A DNA stretch of 64,000 bases from Streptomyces sp. NBC_00690 (lineage in GTDB: Bacteria; Actinomycetota; Actinomycetes; Streptomycetales; Streptomycetaceae): NCBI RefSeq assembly GCF_036226685.1, contig NZ_CP109009.1, positions 8,211,501-8,275,500 of the forward strand. Reading direction: 5' to 3'. Made by a program: the position numbers and the translations under genes. Positions 24,628 through 33,188 of this stretch are shown in pieces. Within the stretch, counting starts at the first letter, position 1. Every line of letters starts with the position of its first letter. A model generated the notes under the pieces. The model did no database searches. It was not told the origin of the DNA and worked only from the letters and a program-made list of their open reading frames with translations.

Positions 24628-27600
24628 TCACCACCCGTGGGAGAGGACGTCGTCGAGTGCGGACAGGAACACATCAGCGCTCCGGTCGGTCAGACACATC
24701 GGAGGTTTGATCTTCAGGACGCACTGGCGGTCCGAGGTCGGTTGGACGATCGCTCCCAACTCGCGCAGCCGTTCACAGATGGCCGCGGTCTCCTCGGTGG
24801 CCGGCTCCAGGGTGACGCGGTCGCGCACGAACTCCACGCCGAGATAGAGGCCGTTGCCGTGCACGGCACCGATCAGCGGATGCCGCTCGGCGAGCGCCTC
24901 CAGACCCGCCTTGAGATATGCGCCCACCGTGCTGGCGTTCTCCCGTAGACCTTCGTCGCGCAGGACATCCAGCACGGTCAGACCGACCGTGGAGCTGACC
25001 GGGCTGCCGCCCGCCGAGGCGAAGAAGTAGCCCTGTGAGCGATAGGCGTCCGCGATCCCCCGACGGGTGATCACCGCACCGAGCGGATGTCCGTTGCCCA
25101 TCGACTTGGCGATCGTCACGATGTCCGGGACGACACCCTGCTGCTCGAACCCCCAGAACCAGGTGCCGAGCCGCCCGTAGCCGACCTGCACCTCGTCCGC
25201 GATGCACAGTCCCCCAGCCGCTCGGGTCGCCGCGTACACCTGTTCCAGATAGCCGTCCGGGAGCGCCATGCCCCCGGCATTGCCGTAGTACGCCTCAGCC
25301 ACGAACGCGGCCGGAGCCCGCCCGGAGCGGGCCAACTCTGCGATGGCCTCGGCCGCCTCCGGTCCGTACCGGTGGGCCTGCGTCCCCCGGTGCCGACCGC
25401 GGTAGGAGTTGGGAGCCGGCACCGTGTGCACCCAGGAGGGCCGTGACACCAGGGCGTTGGGGTTGTCCGCGATGGAGGTGGAGACGGCATCACTGGCGAA
25501 GGTCCACCCGTGGTACGCCTCGCCGACCGCGACGACGTCCTGCCGTTCGGTGGCCGCCCAGGCGAGCCGCAGTGCCAGATCGACCGCCTCGGAGCCGCTG
25601 TTCACCAGGAACACCGTGTCCAGCTCGGGAGGCAGCAACTCCGCGAGGCGCTCGGACAGTTCGACGACGGAACCGTAGTGGAACCGGGAGTTGGTGTTGA
25701 GGCGCTGCCACTGTCGGTGCACCGCGTCACTCAGCACGGGATGGCCGTGTCCCAGCACCGTGACGTTGTTGAGCATGTCCAGATAGGTGCGGGCCTCGGT
25801 GTCGACCAGATGGTGCCGCCAGCCGCGCTCGATCCGGGGCGGTTCGAGATAGTAGTGCTCCTGGACCCTGGCGAACGCGCGGTCGCGGCGGAGCAGCAAC
25901 TCCGCGGCGCTCTCGCCCGGTACCGCTCCGGCGCTTACCCCGCAGTCCGGGGCCGGGTCAGCAACCAGCAGCCGGGTCGGGTCGGGGCAGACGGCCAGCC
26001 ATCCCGCCGCCAGGTCCGCGCTGACGAAACGCGGCGGCACGACGGCGCTTTCCAGCTGGGAGAGTTGGATCCACAAACCGTCCCCGTTCCCCGCACCGGG
26101 GACGGTACCCAGTGGCTGGCCCGCGACCACCGGGCCGCGCTCGACGGTGGCGTCCACCCCGTCCAGGAACAACGCCGGGCCATCGTCCCGGGTGAGTGTC
26201 AGCGCCCGCCCCGCGCCCGGGACGACCGTACCCGCCCAGGGAGCGTGGACGACCGCGCTCGACCGGGGGTGCAACTCGACTCCCAGCGCAAGAGTGGCCG
26301 TGCTCGTGGTGACGTCGGTCCGGGCCCGGGTGAGTCGGTGCTCACCGTGGGCGGTCCGAACGGCCCGGGCCGATGGGTGTTCGGCCAGGGTGTGCGCCAC
26401 GAGCTCCGACTCGATGCCCTCCGAGAGCCACCGACCCGAGTGGAGCGCATCATTGTGCACCGAGAGGTCCACGACGGCGAGGCGCACCGATTGTTCTTCG
26501 TACCCCGGAGCATGGCCGTCGGACGCCCACAGCACGGAGTGCTGGTCATGCGCTCGGGCAAGCCGCCCGGCTTCTGTGGCGGATTGTTCGAGCTCATGAC
26601 ACAGCTGTGCCGTCATCACCTCGACCGGTTGGGACGTGGCCATCTCGAACATTGCCCACTCGCGCTCCAGCGCGGCAGCCGCGTACGCATTGCCCGGGTC
26701 GTGCTGTACGTCGTACCGTCCGCTGGCCACGAGCACGCTCGCCCGCAGCACGATCAGGGGCCACAACACCGCCGTCTCATCGGGGCCGAGGGGCCGGACG
26801 GTGTGGAAGGCCCGTACAGCAGGGAGTACGGAGGCGGGGGACGCGCCGTGGTGGTGCAGGATCGACGTACAGGTGACGGCGAGCTCAGCCACGGTCCAAC
26901 CGTACGAGAGGTCACCGAAGTCGATCACTCCCGCGGGCAGCGGTCGGCCGTCCCGCTGCCGGTCGAACACCACATTGTTGTCGGTGACATCACCGTGGAT
27001 CATCTGCACGGGCAGACGGTCCGCCACCGCCGCGACCACTCGATGGGCGCCGAGGGCGGCGCGGAGCACCCGTTGGGCGTCCTTCGCCTCGCTCATGTGT
27101 GGCGCGAGTGATTCCACCACTTCGAGGGCGTTGCGCAGGTCCCACATCGTCGATGGAACGATCCCCACCGGAGTGAACCCGGCCAGCCCTGCCGTGATGC
27201 GCCCTGACAACTCGCCGAGTCGGGCGATGACGTGAGGTGCGAGATAGCGACTGTCCATGATCGGCTCGCCGTCGACATAGTCGAACAGTCGGCAGTGCAG
27301 CTCGCCGCTCTCCGTCCGCAGTGGTTGCAGGTACTCCCCGTCCGTGCCGCGCCGAGCACGGGGCAGCCGTAGGCCCGGGGCAGTGGTCGTCAGATGCTCG
27401 ACCGCCTGACACTGGGCGCGCAGCGCGTCCGGACCGGTGGCGGGGTTCGACACCTTCAGTACGTAGCTCTCGCCGGATTCCGGCTGAACCCGAAAGTTGC
27501 GGTCCTGCTGGCTGCCCAGATCCCGGACCGTTCCGCTGACCCCGAACCGCTTCGACAACACGTCCAGCACGGCCTTCTGGGGGACACCGGGCGTCGGCCC

Positions 27601-27630
27601 TACGCACCAGTCGGCAGCGGATGCGCTCAT
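24628..27630 (-). CDS. Kinase-aminotransferase (phospholyase-type) fusion
   Basis: 1000 residues from an ATG at 27630. Three parts are visible. Residues about 1-330 are an aminoglycoside-phosphotransferase/hydroxylysine-kinase fold, with [13 protein letters not shown] as catalytic loop and [10 protein letters not shown] as metal-binding loop. Residues about 430-530 resemble a degenerate M23 peptidase/lipoyl-like barrel ([13 protein letters not shown]). Residues about 590-1000 are a class III PLP aminotransferase with [13 protein letters not shown] and [16 protein letters not shown], where Lys binds PLP. In animals the separate proteins HYKK and AGXT2L2 phosphorylate hydroxylysine and then eliminate phosphate. 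Substrate inferred: an imported hydroxyamino compound. Confidence 0.88.
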   Translation of the reverse strand: MSASAADWCVGPTPGVPQKAVLDVLSKRFGVSGTVRDLGSQQDRNFRVQPESGESYVLKVSNPATGPDALRAQCQAVEHLTTTAPGLRLPRARRGTDGEYLQPLRTESGELHCRLFDYVDGEPIMDSRYLAPHVIARLGELSGRITAGLAGFTPVGIVPSTMWDLRNALEVVESLAPHMSEAKDAQRVLRAALGAHRVVAAVADRLPVQMIHGDVTDNNVVFDRQRDGRPLPAGVIDFGDLSYGWTVAELAVTCTSILHHHGASPASVLPAVRAFHTVRPLGPDETAVLWPLIVLRASVLVASGRYDVQHDPGNAYAAAALEREWAMFEMATSQPVEVMTAQLCHELEQSATEAGRLARAHDQHSVLWASDGHAPGYEEQSVRLAVVDLSVHNDALHSGRWLSEGIESELVAHTLAEHPSARAVRTAHGEHRLTRARTDVTTSTATLALGVELHPRSSAVVHAPWAGTVVPGAGRALTLTRDDGPALFLDGVDATVERGPVVAGQPLGTVPGAGNGDGLWIQLSQLESAVVPPRFVSADLAAGWLAVCPDPTRLLVADPAPDCGVSAGAVPGESAAELLLRRDRAFARVQEHYYLEPPRIERGWRHHLVDTEARTYLDMLNNVTVLGHGHPVLSDAVHRQWQRLNTNSRFHYGSVVELSERLAELLPPELDTVFLVNSGSEAVDLALRLAWAATERQDVVAVGEAYHGWTFASDAVSTSIADNPNALVSRPSWVHTVPAPNSYRGRHRGTQAHRYGPEAAEAIAELARSGRAPAAFVAEAYYGNAGGMALPDGYLEQVYAATRAAGGLCIADEVQVGYGRLGTWFWGFEQQGVVPDIVTIAKSMGNGHPLGAVITRRGIADAYRSQGYFFASAGGSPVSSTVGLTVLDVLRDEGLRENASTVGAYLKAGLEALAERHPLIGAVHGNGLYLGVEFVRDRVTLEPATEETAAICERLRELGAIVQPTSDRQCVLKIKPPMCLTDRSADVFLSALDDVLSHGW

Positions 27631-27650
27631 GGGGTGGTCCCTCTCTTCCA

Positions 27651-27668
27651 TGCCGGAACGTTCCGGCA
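27651..27668. promoter_or_regulatory. LacI-type operator, copy 2 (perfect palindrome)
   Basis: TGCCGGAACGTTCCGGCA is a perfect 18-bp palindrome with the central CG typical of LacI-family sites. It begins one base past the -10 of the fusion-gene promoter and lies 20 bases ahead of the start codon. Confidence 0.82.
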
Positions 27669-27669
27669 G

Positions 27670-27698
27670 ACGGTAGTGACCGTCTCCAGCGGTGTCAA
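27670..27698 (-). promoter_or_regulatory. Promoter of kinase-aminotransferase gene
   Basis: Minus strand: TTGACA (complement of 27693-27698), 17-base spacer, TACCGT (complement of 27670-27675). It has the same layout as the importer promoter, with the operator immediately downstream. Confidence 0.72.
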
Positions 27699-27792
27699 TG
27701 GTCTGGGATCGCCCTTGTGTGTCCGGCATGTGCGGTGTTCTCTGCGGCCGGCCCGGGCGCCGATCATCGGGTGCGGGCGTGCGCTCCCCGGC

Positions 27793-27823
27793 TTGACCTT
27801 GTCACGGTGACAACGTCTTCACT
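27793..27823 (+). promoter_or_regulatory. MerR-type promoter with central inverted repeat
   Basis: TTGACC (27793-27798) is followed 19 bases later by TTCACT (27818-27823), the overlong spacing of MerR-family promoters. The spacer contains TTGTCAC-G-GTGACAA (27799-27813), a perfect inverted repeat. The downstream operon encodes a MerR regulator, so autoregulation is likely. Transcription would start only a few bases before the GTG at 27835. Confidence 0.6.
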
Positions 27824-27834
27824 GTGTCAAGGAG

Positions 27835-28578
27835 GTGGTCGCCCTGAACAGGCCGGCGCAGCACACAGACCCAGGCACAGTCACAGGAGCACGAGCAGGA
27901 AAAGACACCGACACAGGTACCGACACGAACATGGTTCGAGCTCTTCGGGGGCTGGAGGACGGTGACTCGTCGGTGCGGCTGCGGGCGGCACTGGCGGTCG
28001 GCACAACCCCTGACGAGCGGTTCATCGGCAAGCTCATCGAGCGATCTGCGATCGAGCCCGAGTTTTACGTGCGCGACATGCTCACCTGGGCACTCACCCG
28101 CCACCCAGTATCGGTCACCATGCCGAGACTGCTCCAGGAAGTCCATTCGGACCGGGTGCAAGCACGCAGCCAGGCACTGCACACACTGTCCAAGATCGGG
28201 GACAACCGGGCGTGGCCGGCGATCACCCGTGCGCTTCTGTCCGACGCCGACGACGAGGTGGCACGGAGTGCTTGGCGGGCGGCGGTGGTACTGGTACCGG
28301 AGGGCGAAGCACCGGAGTTGGCAGTAATGTTGTCGACCCAGCTGGGGCGGGGCGCACGGGAGACACAGCTCAGCCTCAGTCGGGCGCTGATCGCACTCGG
28401 CGAGGTGATCATGCCGATGCTGCGCTCGGCGGCGGAGCAGGATCGCGACCCTCGCGTGCGGGCGCACGCGCTGGCCACGGAACGACTGTTGCGCGACCCG
28501 GACGCAGGGTTCAAGTTCGCGATTGGGGAGGCGAAGCGCGTGGTGGCCCTCGGCAGCACCACCGGCCAGGAGGGATGA
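27835..28578 (+). CDS. HEAT-repeat protein
   Basis: 247 residues from a GTG at 27835. This start is uncertain because AAGGAGG overlaps it; the message may be leaderless, or translation may begin at the ATG at 27931. From residue 33 on it is a chain of about 30-residue alpha-helical repeats (MVRALRGLEDGDSSVRLRAALAVG, ITRALLSDADDEVARSAWRAAVVLV), that is, HEAT repeats. These generally bind proteins or peptides. It is followed after 6 bases by a MerR regulator whose C-terminal part has the same repeat type, so the two products probably interact or share ancestry. Confidence 0.75.
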   Translation: MVALNRPAQHTDPGTVTGARAGKDTDTGTDTNMVRALRGLEDGDSSVRLRAALAVGTTPDERFIGKLIERSAIEPEFYVRDMLTWALTRHPVSVTMPRLLQEVHSDRVQARSQALHTLSKIGDNRAWPAITRALLSDADDEVARSAWRAAVVLVPEGEAPELAVMLSTQLGRGARETQLSLSRALIALGEVIMPMLRSAAEQDRDPRVRAHALATERLLRDPDAGFKFAIGEAKRVVALGSTTGQEG

Positions 28579-28584
28579 TGGACC

Positions 28585-29589
28585 GTGTTGATCGGTGATG
28601 TGGCACGGCGGTCCGGGGTCAGCGCCCGCATGCTCAGGCACTATGAATCGTTCGGCCTGGTGCGGCCCACGGGTCGTACCGAAGGCGGCTATCGGGAGTA
28701 CTCCGGCGAGGACATCCGACGCATCTTCCACATCGAGAGCCTTCGATCATTGGGACTGTCATTGCGGGAGGTCAAGCGCGCCCTCGATGATCCCGCCTTC
28801 ACCCCTTTGGAACTCGTCGACGACCTCATCCGGCAGACGCGCGAACGCATCGAACAGGAGACGGAGCTGCTCATGCGCCTCCGTCAGGTCGGTGCCGTGG
28901 AACCCGCCGGTTGGGAGGACGTCCTCCAGATCGTTGGACTCCTTCGGGCGTTGGCGTCGAAGAGTGCCGGAAAACGCCAGAGCGCGGCCCTGTTCTCGGC
29001 AGAAGAGACCGTGGTGCCCGTGGAGGCGCTGGTCGAGGCGGTGCTGAGCGAGTCCGATCCCCATGTAGCCGGCGCCCTTCGATGGGCCTTGGCACAAGCG
29101 GGCGACGGTGTGGCCGAGCTACTGGCGGAGGGCCTTGACTCACCGACGGCCGAGGTGCGCAAGCGCGCCGTCCAGTCCATCGCCGAGGTGACGAACGGTG
29201 GGGCGACCGCAGCGCTGCGGAATGCTCTCACCAACTCCGACATCGTGGTGCGTAGATGTGCAGCTCTGGCACTCGGGCCACGTGGTGTGGCCGACGCGGT
29301 CCCGGTTCTCATCGACATGGTGGTCGAGGAACAGAGCGATGTGGAGGCAGCCGATGCGCTGGCTGCGTTGGCGAGTCACCCCGCGTTGGCGGACCGGATC
29401 GCCACCGAGCTCGTTGAGCGCCTCGCTCACGGTGCCGCTGATGCGTCCGCGCGTCGACGCCTGGCCGAGGCCCTCGCGGACATCCCGGGAAGTGTGGCGG
29501 CACGGTCCCTCGCAGAGCTCTCGCAGGACGAGGATCGAGCCGTCGCGCTCACCGCGGCCTATGTACTGAGGTTGCGCGACACGCGATAG
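28585..29589 (+). CDS. MerR-family regulator with HEAT-repeat sensor domain
   Basis: 334 residues from a GTG at 28585. The N-terminal winged helix is classic MerR (MLIGDVARRSGVSARMLRHYESFGLV, GGYREYSGEDIRRI), followed by the dimerisation coiled coil to about residue 110. The C-terminal 200 residues are HEAT-like repeats (DPHVAGALRWALAQAGD, SPTAEVRKRAVQSIAEVTNGGATAALRNAL) instead of a small-molecule or metal pocket. The Cys ligands of metal-sensing MerR proteins are absent. It probably controls its own operon through the inverted repeat at 27799-27813. Confidence 0.88.
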   Translation: MLIGDVARRSGVSARMLRHYESFGLVRPTGRTEGGYREYSGEDIRRIFHIESLRSLGLSLREVKRALDDPAFTPLELVDDLIRQTRERIEQETELLMRLRQVGAVEPAGWEDVLQIVGLLRALASKSAGKRQSAALFSAEETVVPVEALVEAVLSESDPHVAGALRWALAQAGDGVAELLAEGLDSPTAEVRKRAVQSIAEVTNGGATAALRNALTNSDIVVRRCAALALGPRGVADAVPVLIDMVVEEQSDVEAADALAALASHPALADRIATELVERLAHGAADASARRRLAEALADIPGSVAARSLAELSQDEDRAVALTAAYVLRLRDTR

Positions 29590-29765
29590 CGGTCTTCGCT
29601 GAGGTGCTGGGCAGGCGGCCCGATGGTGGCAGGTCATCCCCGGGCCCGGTTGTTGTTCATCCCGGGCCCCGGGGATCTGCCCACCACGCAGTGCAGTGCC
29701 ACCGGGGCAGCGCAGGGAGGCACCTGTCCGCTGTGGCAACCCGTACGCCATGCGTCCCGTATGAC

Positions 29766-30674
29766 TCAGAAGCCTCCCAGGCCACCGAGGGAGGGTGGGT
29801 CGCTGATCACGATTTCGGGCTCCCGAGGTCTCTCCTGCGGCGGGGGTGAGGGTGCGGGCGGAGGGTTCAACGGGTGCTTCTTCGCCAGTGCGCTACGACC
29901 GCGCCACGCCACCTCCCGGGCGAGCCGAGCATCCGTAGTCGTGAGCCATGCGTCGTTCAGCACGGCTTGCAGCATCTTGTGCCCGTGTTCCGAGACATGC
30001 TCACGGGAGTGGTACCGGTAGTGCTGGCGACGGGTGTGCCCGGCCCACATCAGGAGCGGGTAGAGCAGTAGCGGGAGGTAGGAGTCCGTCGCATAGGCCA
30101 CCACCGCTCCTGCCACGGCCAGATACCCCACCCACCACCATGCCGTGTCGAGATGGGCGTGTGCCTGTTTCCAGCGCAGAACGGCGGGCTGGCCTGGGAG
30201 GACACCCGGCGGAAGGCCGGCGTCACAGAGCAGTCCGTCCCGCATGAGTCGCTCGCGCAGGGCGTCGATGCGAGGATCATCGGTCGGGGGATGGATCGGC
30301 CACTCGAACATGCCGTCCCCTCCCACGGTCGCCGCGAGGGCTTCCAGCGCCATGGCCTCCATGTCGTCCTGCGGCGCCGGTCCGGGCGTCTCGACGGCGA
30401 TGCGGTGCGCCGGCTTCTTCTTCTTCTTCTTCTTGACCACCAACCGTCCCTCGGCATGCATCAGTACCATCGCCGTCTCGATGAGTCGACGCGGACCGAG
30501 CTTGAGGTACGCCACTTCGTAGGGATCGAGGCCGACATCCGGCGTACGTGGGGGCGGAGCGGAGGACCGGAGGTCCCGGTCTGCGCGGCGCAGCGGTGCC
30601 TCGGTCATGGCCACCACCACAAGTGCCAACAGGACCAGGGCGCACCCGAGTTCGTTGCCTAACACGGTCCCCAT
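29766..30674 (-). CDS. TIGR04222-like membrane protein
   Basis: 302 residues from an ATG at 30674. An N-terminal membrane helix (ALVLLALVVVAM) is followed by DPYEVAYLKLGPRRLIETAMVLMHAEGRLVV, the opening of the TIGR04222 domain of actinomycetes, then a soluble region and a central helical hairpin (WWWVGYLAVAGAVVAYATDSYLPLLLYPLLMW). The C-terminus is Pro-rich. A run of seven Lys (near residue 80) is encoded by a trinucleotide repeat. Function unknown. The neighbouring MerR-HEAT operon converges on it. Confidence 0.7.
   Translation of the reverse strand: MGTVLGNELGCALVLLALVVVAMTEAPLRRADRDLRSSAPPPRTPDVGLDPYEVAYLKLGPRRLIETAMVLMHAEGRLVVKKKKKKKPAHRIAVETPGPAPQDDMEAMALEALAATVGGDGMFEWPIHPPTDDPRIDALRERLMRDGLLCDAGLPPGVLPGQPAVLRWKQAHAHLDTAWWWVGYLAVAGAVVAYATDSYLPLLLYPLLMWAGHTRRQHYRYHSREHVSEHGHKMLQAVLNDAWLTTTDARLAREVAWRGRSALAKKHPLNPPPAPSPPPQERPREPEIVISDPPSLGGLGGF
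30411..30434. repeat. CTT/AAG trinucleotide tract
   Basis: About seven tandem CTT units on the plus strand encode the poly-Lys run of the TIGR04222-like protein. Such tracts can change length in units of one residue without breaking the frame. Confidence 0.85.
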
Positions 30675-30865
30675 CCGTTCCCCCGACTCAGCTCGACGAC
30701 CAGCTTGACGACCAACTCCCGAGGCGTACCCGCTGGCGACAGAGGGAAGCCCGGATCGGCCCTCCGCCGCACGCCGAACCAACCGAACGGAACACGCGCG
30801 TCGGATGGGAGATCTGAGGGCACGACTCGCCTTCCCTCGTCCCGGTGCAGACCGGACAGAAGGCA

Positions 30866-31711
30866 TCAGCCGACGCCGGGGTTTCGCCAGACGACGACCT
30901 CGGTGCTCGGCTGCCGCTCGGACCACCAGCCGGACGGGGACGACGTCCGCAGCAACTGGCGCAGGTCCGACTCGAAGTCGTCCCGCCGGGTTCCGAAGAG
31001 GTGTGGGGTCGACGAGGACAGGGAGAACACCCCTGCGACCACCGAGTCCGAGGTGCGTTCCAGGGCCTGTCCGCCCGGGATGACATGGTGCTGCGGGTCC
31101 ACGAGTCCCGCGCCGGCGTACACCGCGGCCTCATCGCCGGGTGTCCCCTTCGGAAGCACGCCGCGGCCGGCGCGGCGGACCGGCCCCAAGTACCGCTTGA
31201 CCAGCGTGTCGATGGCGGCGTATGGCACTGGCGGATGGGTGAATCCCTCGACGGATCGGGATTCCGTCTTGAGGTCCGAGATGTGCACCAGAGCCCCTTC
31301 GGGCCGCAGCATTCCCCTGACCGTCCTCGCCACCAGCTCGCGGTCCATCCAGTGGAAGGACTGGCCGAAGGTCGCGACGGTGAACGTGCCGAGGTCCGCG
31401 GGCAGTTCCTCGGCACGGATGGGCACCCAGATGGCTCTTCGAACCACGCCCGCAGCCCTGGCCGCGCGGCCGGCCTCGGCGATCATGTCTCGGTCCGGGT
31501 CGATCCCGACGACCTCGGCGAAGGAGTGCGCCAGCGTCAGCGCCAGGGTGCCCGGTCCGCATCCCACGTCCAGGAGGCGACCTCGTCCGTCGAGCCCCAG
31601 CACCTCGGTGAGCGAGTCCACCAGTCCGGGCGCGTAGGGGAGTCGACCGCGGGCGTAGTGGAGGGCCGCACCCGAGAACAGTGTCTCGTCCCACACCCAG
31701 TCGTCAGTCAC
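30866..31711 (-). CDS. Class I SAM-dependent methyltransferase
   Basis: 281 residues from a GTG at 31711. The SAM-binding core is clear: LLDVGCGPGTLALTLA (motif I), EVVGIDPDRDMIAEA (acidic end of strand 2) and VATFGQSFHWMD (motif IV, aromatic as in ubiquinone/menaquinone-type methyltransferases). It has FSGAALHYARGRLPY at the N-terminus, typical of the methyltransferase-11 family. The gene is single and unlinked by overlap to its neighbours. The substrate cannot be assigned. Confidence 0.85.
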   Translation of the reverse strand: MTDDWVWDETLFSGAALHYARGRLPYAPGLVDSLTEVLGLDGRGRLLDVGCGPGTLALTLAHSFAEVVGIDPDRDMIAEAGRAARAAGVVRRAIWVPIRAEELPADLGTFTVATFGQSFHWMDRELVARTVRGMLRPEGALVHISDLKTESRSVEGFTHPPVPYAAIDTLVKRYLGPVRRAGRGVLPKGTPGDEAAVYAGAGLVDPQHHVIPGGQALERTSDSVVAGVFSLSSSTPHLFGTRRDDFESDLRQLLRTSSPSGWWSERQPSTEVVVWRNPGVG

Positions 31712-31877
31712 TTCCGTGCACGTCCTTCGATGAGATCCCTGGTGGACGGCTCCGATGGTTTCACGGCCGTTGCCTGCGGCGCCGCGATCCGGTGCGCGAG
31801 CCGGGGGCGTCACCGTGGCGAGCTCCCAGCATCCGGGGAGGCGTGTGGTCCGGAGACTGCGACGGCATGCCCGAAGG

Positions 31878-33122
31878 TCAGCGCCCCACCGTATCCGCGT
31901 GGGCTGGGTCATCGGGGTAGAGCAGGGTCAGTCGACCGCCTTCGTCCAGCGGTGTCGGAACCGTCAAGGTGGTGCGCTGATCCGGTCGGTCCGCGTCCAC
32001 GAGTTCGATCTCGCCATGACCCCCTCGGGTGACGGCGATGAGTGAACCGGCGGGGGAAGCGGCAATGGCCCTGCGCTGGACGCCGTCCCAGGGTGTTGTG
32101 CCCTGCTGTGGCGCGCCCGACATCGCAGGCAGGGCGATTCGTGCGCTGATCCGGGGGGACTGTCCTGGCTCGACCAACACCAGTTCGTCGCCGTCGGGAT
32201 GGACCCGGGCATAGGCGATGTGCCGGGCGGCGACAGCCAGCCGAAAGACCAGCCCAGGGCCGAGCGGCAGCCGACCGGTGCGGCCCGAGTCGAGGTGGTG
32301 CCACCAGGCGTCGTTGTCCCACCGGTGCCACTGGTCCGGCTCGGGCGGACCGCTGCGGATGCCGGACCAGAGCAGCCGTCGGGCTGGATCGAGTCGCAGA
32401 TAGTATCCGCGACCAGGTCCGATCCAGGGGAGAGGGGCTTCCGGCACCAGATCGGCACCCTGGTAGCGCACCCGGTGGACGCCCGAGCCCGCCGCCGCGA
32501 ACAGGCGCCGGGTGTGCGGGTCATGGGCGTCGCCGTGCCCGTCGTCGTCCGGTAGGGAGAGGGTCGATCGCGGCTCGGGACGCGGGCAACCGGGCGTGGC
32601 GCCCAGTACATCGGTGTGACGGTACGCGGCCAGCAGTCCCGGCTCCCGGTGGCGCAGCACGATCAGTGGGTCCTCGGAGCCGGTGAGTGTGACGCCGGGC
32701 TCGCCCGTGCGCGCTCGAAAGCGCACCGCGTCCGGTCGACCGGGCGGCCTGAGGTCGACCGCGGTCACGAGGTCCGACCATGCCTCTGCGTGGTGGCCGA
32801 GTCCGGTGGTGACGGCGAGGCGACTGCCGGTCGGATCGGCCGCTAGGTGCTCGGCTGGCACGGCGACCGGCACCGTCGTTTCGATCAGTGGTCGTCCGTG
32901 GGCCGGGCCGTACGGGTCCAGGACGATCAGTTCGCCCGCCCGGTCGTCGACGAAGGCCGTGCGGCTTCGGGGGAGGGCGAGGAAGCCGGCGTGTTCGGCG
33001 AGATGGCGTCCGTCGACGACCGAACTCTGCTGGCCGTCGGGCAGGTTGAGGACCCTCAACGATCCGGCGACCTGGTCGGCGACGACCAGGAGCGGGGACA
33101 GGGACACGGAAGACCTCCACAT
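31878..33122 (-). CDS. Beta-propeller protein, Zur box upstream
   Basis: 414 residues from an ATG at 33122, which leaves the Zur box outside the gene. It has repeated beta-blade segments (GSLRVLNLPDGQQ, GELIVLDPYGP, DELVLVEPGQSP, GEIELVDADRPDQ), as in YncE/WD40-like propellers. There is no signal peptide or membrane helix. The sequence is His-rich, with DDDGHGDAHDPH as one cluster that could bind zinc. It diverges from the metallophore-type importer, with a Zur operator 8 bases upstream of its start codon, so it should be made under zinc starvation. Its function in that response is not known. Confidence 0.7.
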   Translation of the reverse strand: MWRSSVSLSPLLVVADQVAGSLRVLNLPDGQQSSVVDGRHLAEHAGFLALPRSRTAFVDDRAGELIVLDPYGPAHGRPLIETTVPVAVPAEHLAADPTGSRLAVTTGLGHHAEAWSDLVTAVDLRPPGRPDAVRFRARTGEPGVTLTGSEDPLIVLRHREPGLLAAYRHTDVLGATPGCPRPEPRSTLSLPDDDGHGDAHDPHTRRLFAAAGSGVHRVRYQGADLVPEAPLPWIGPGRGYYLRLDPARRLLWSGIRSGPPEPDQWHRWDNDAWWHHLDSGRTGRLPLGPGLVFRLAVAARHIAYARVHPDGDELVLVEPGQSPRISARIALPAMSGAPQQGTTPWDGVQRRAIAASPAGSLIAVTRGGHGEIELVDADRPDQRTTLTVPTPLDEGGRLTLLYPDDPAHADTVGR

Positions 33123-33130
33123 CGGCTTTT

Positions 33131-33145
33131 TGGTAATGATTATCA
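33131..33145. promoter_or_regulatory. Zur box 1 (divergent)
   Basis: TGGTAATGATTATCA fits the streptomycete Zur consensus TGNNAATGATNNTCA at every fixed base as a 7-1-7 palindrome. It lies between the beta-propeller gene and the importer lipoprotein gene and should repress both when zinc is plentiful. Confidence 0.85.
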
Positions 33146-33188
33146 TGTGGCACTATCGCACTCATCGACAAGAAGCCCGGGGGGACCC

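Noticed and set aside
24628..27630. Aminoglycoside resistance gene
   Set aside because: The N-terminal part has the APH fold, but it is fused to a class III PLP domain and controlled with a peptide importer, which fits the hydroxylysine-kinase-like branch better.
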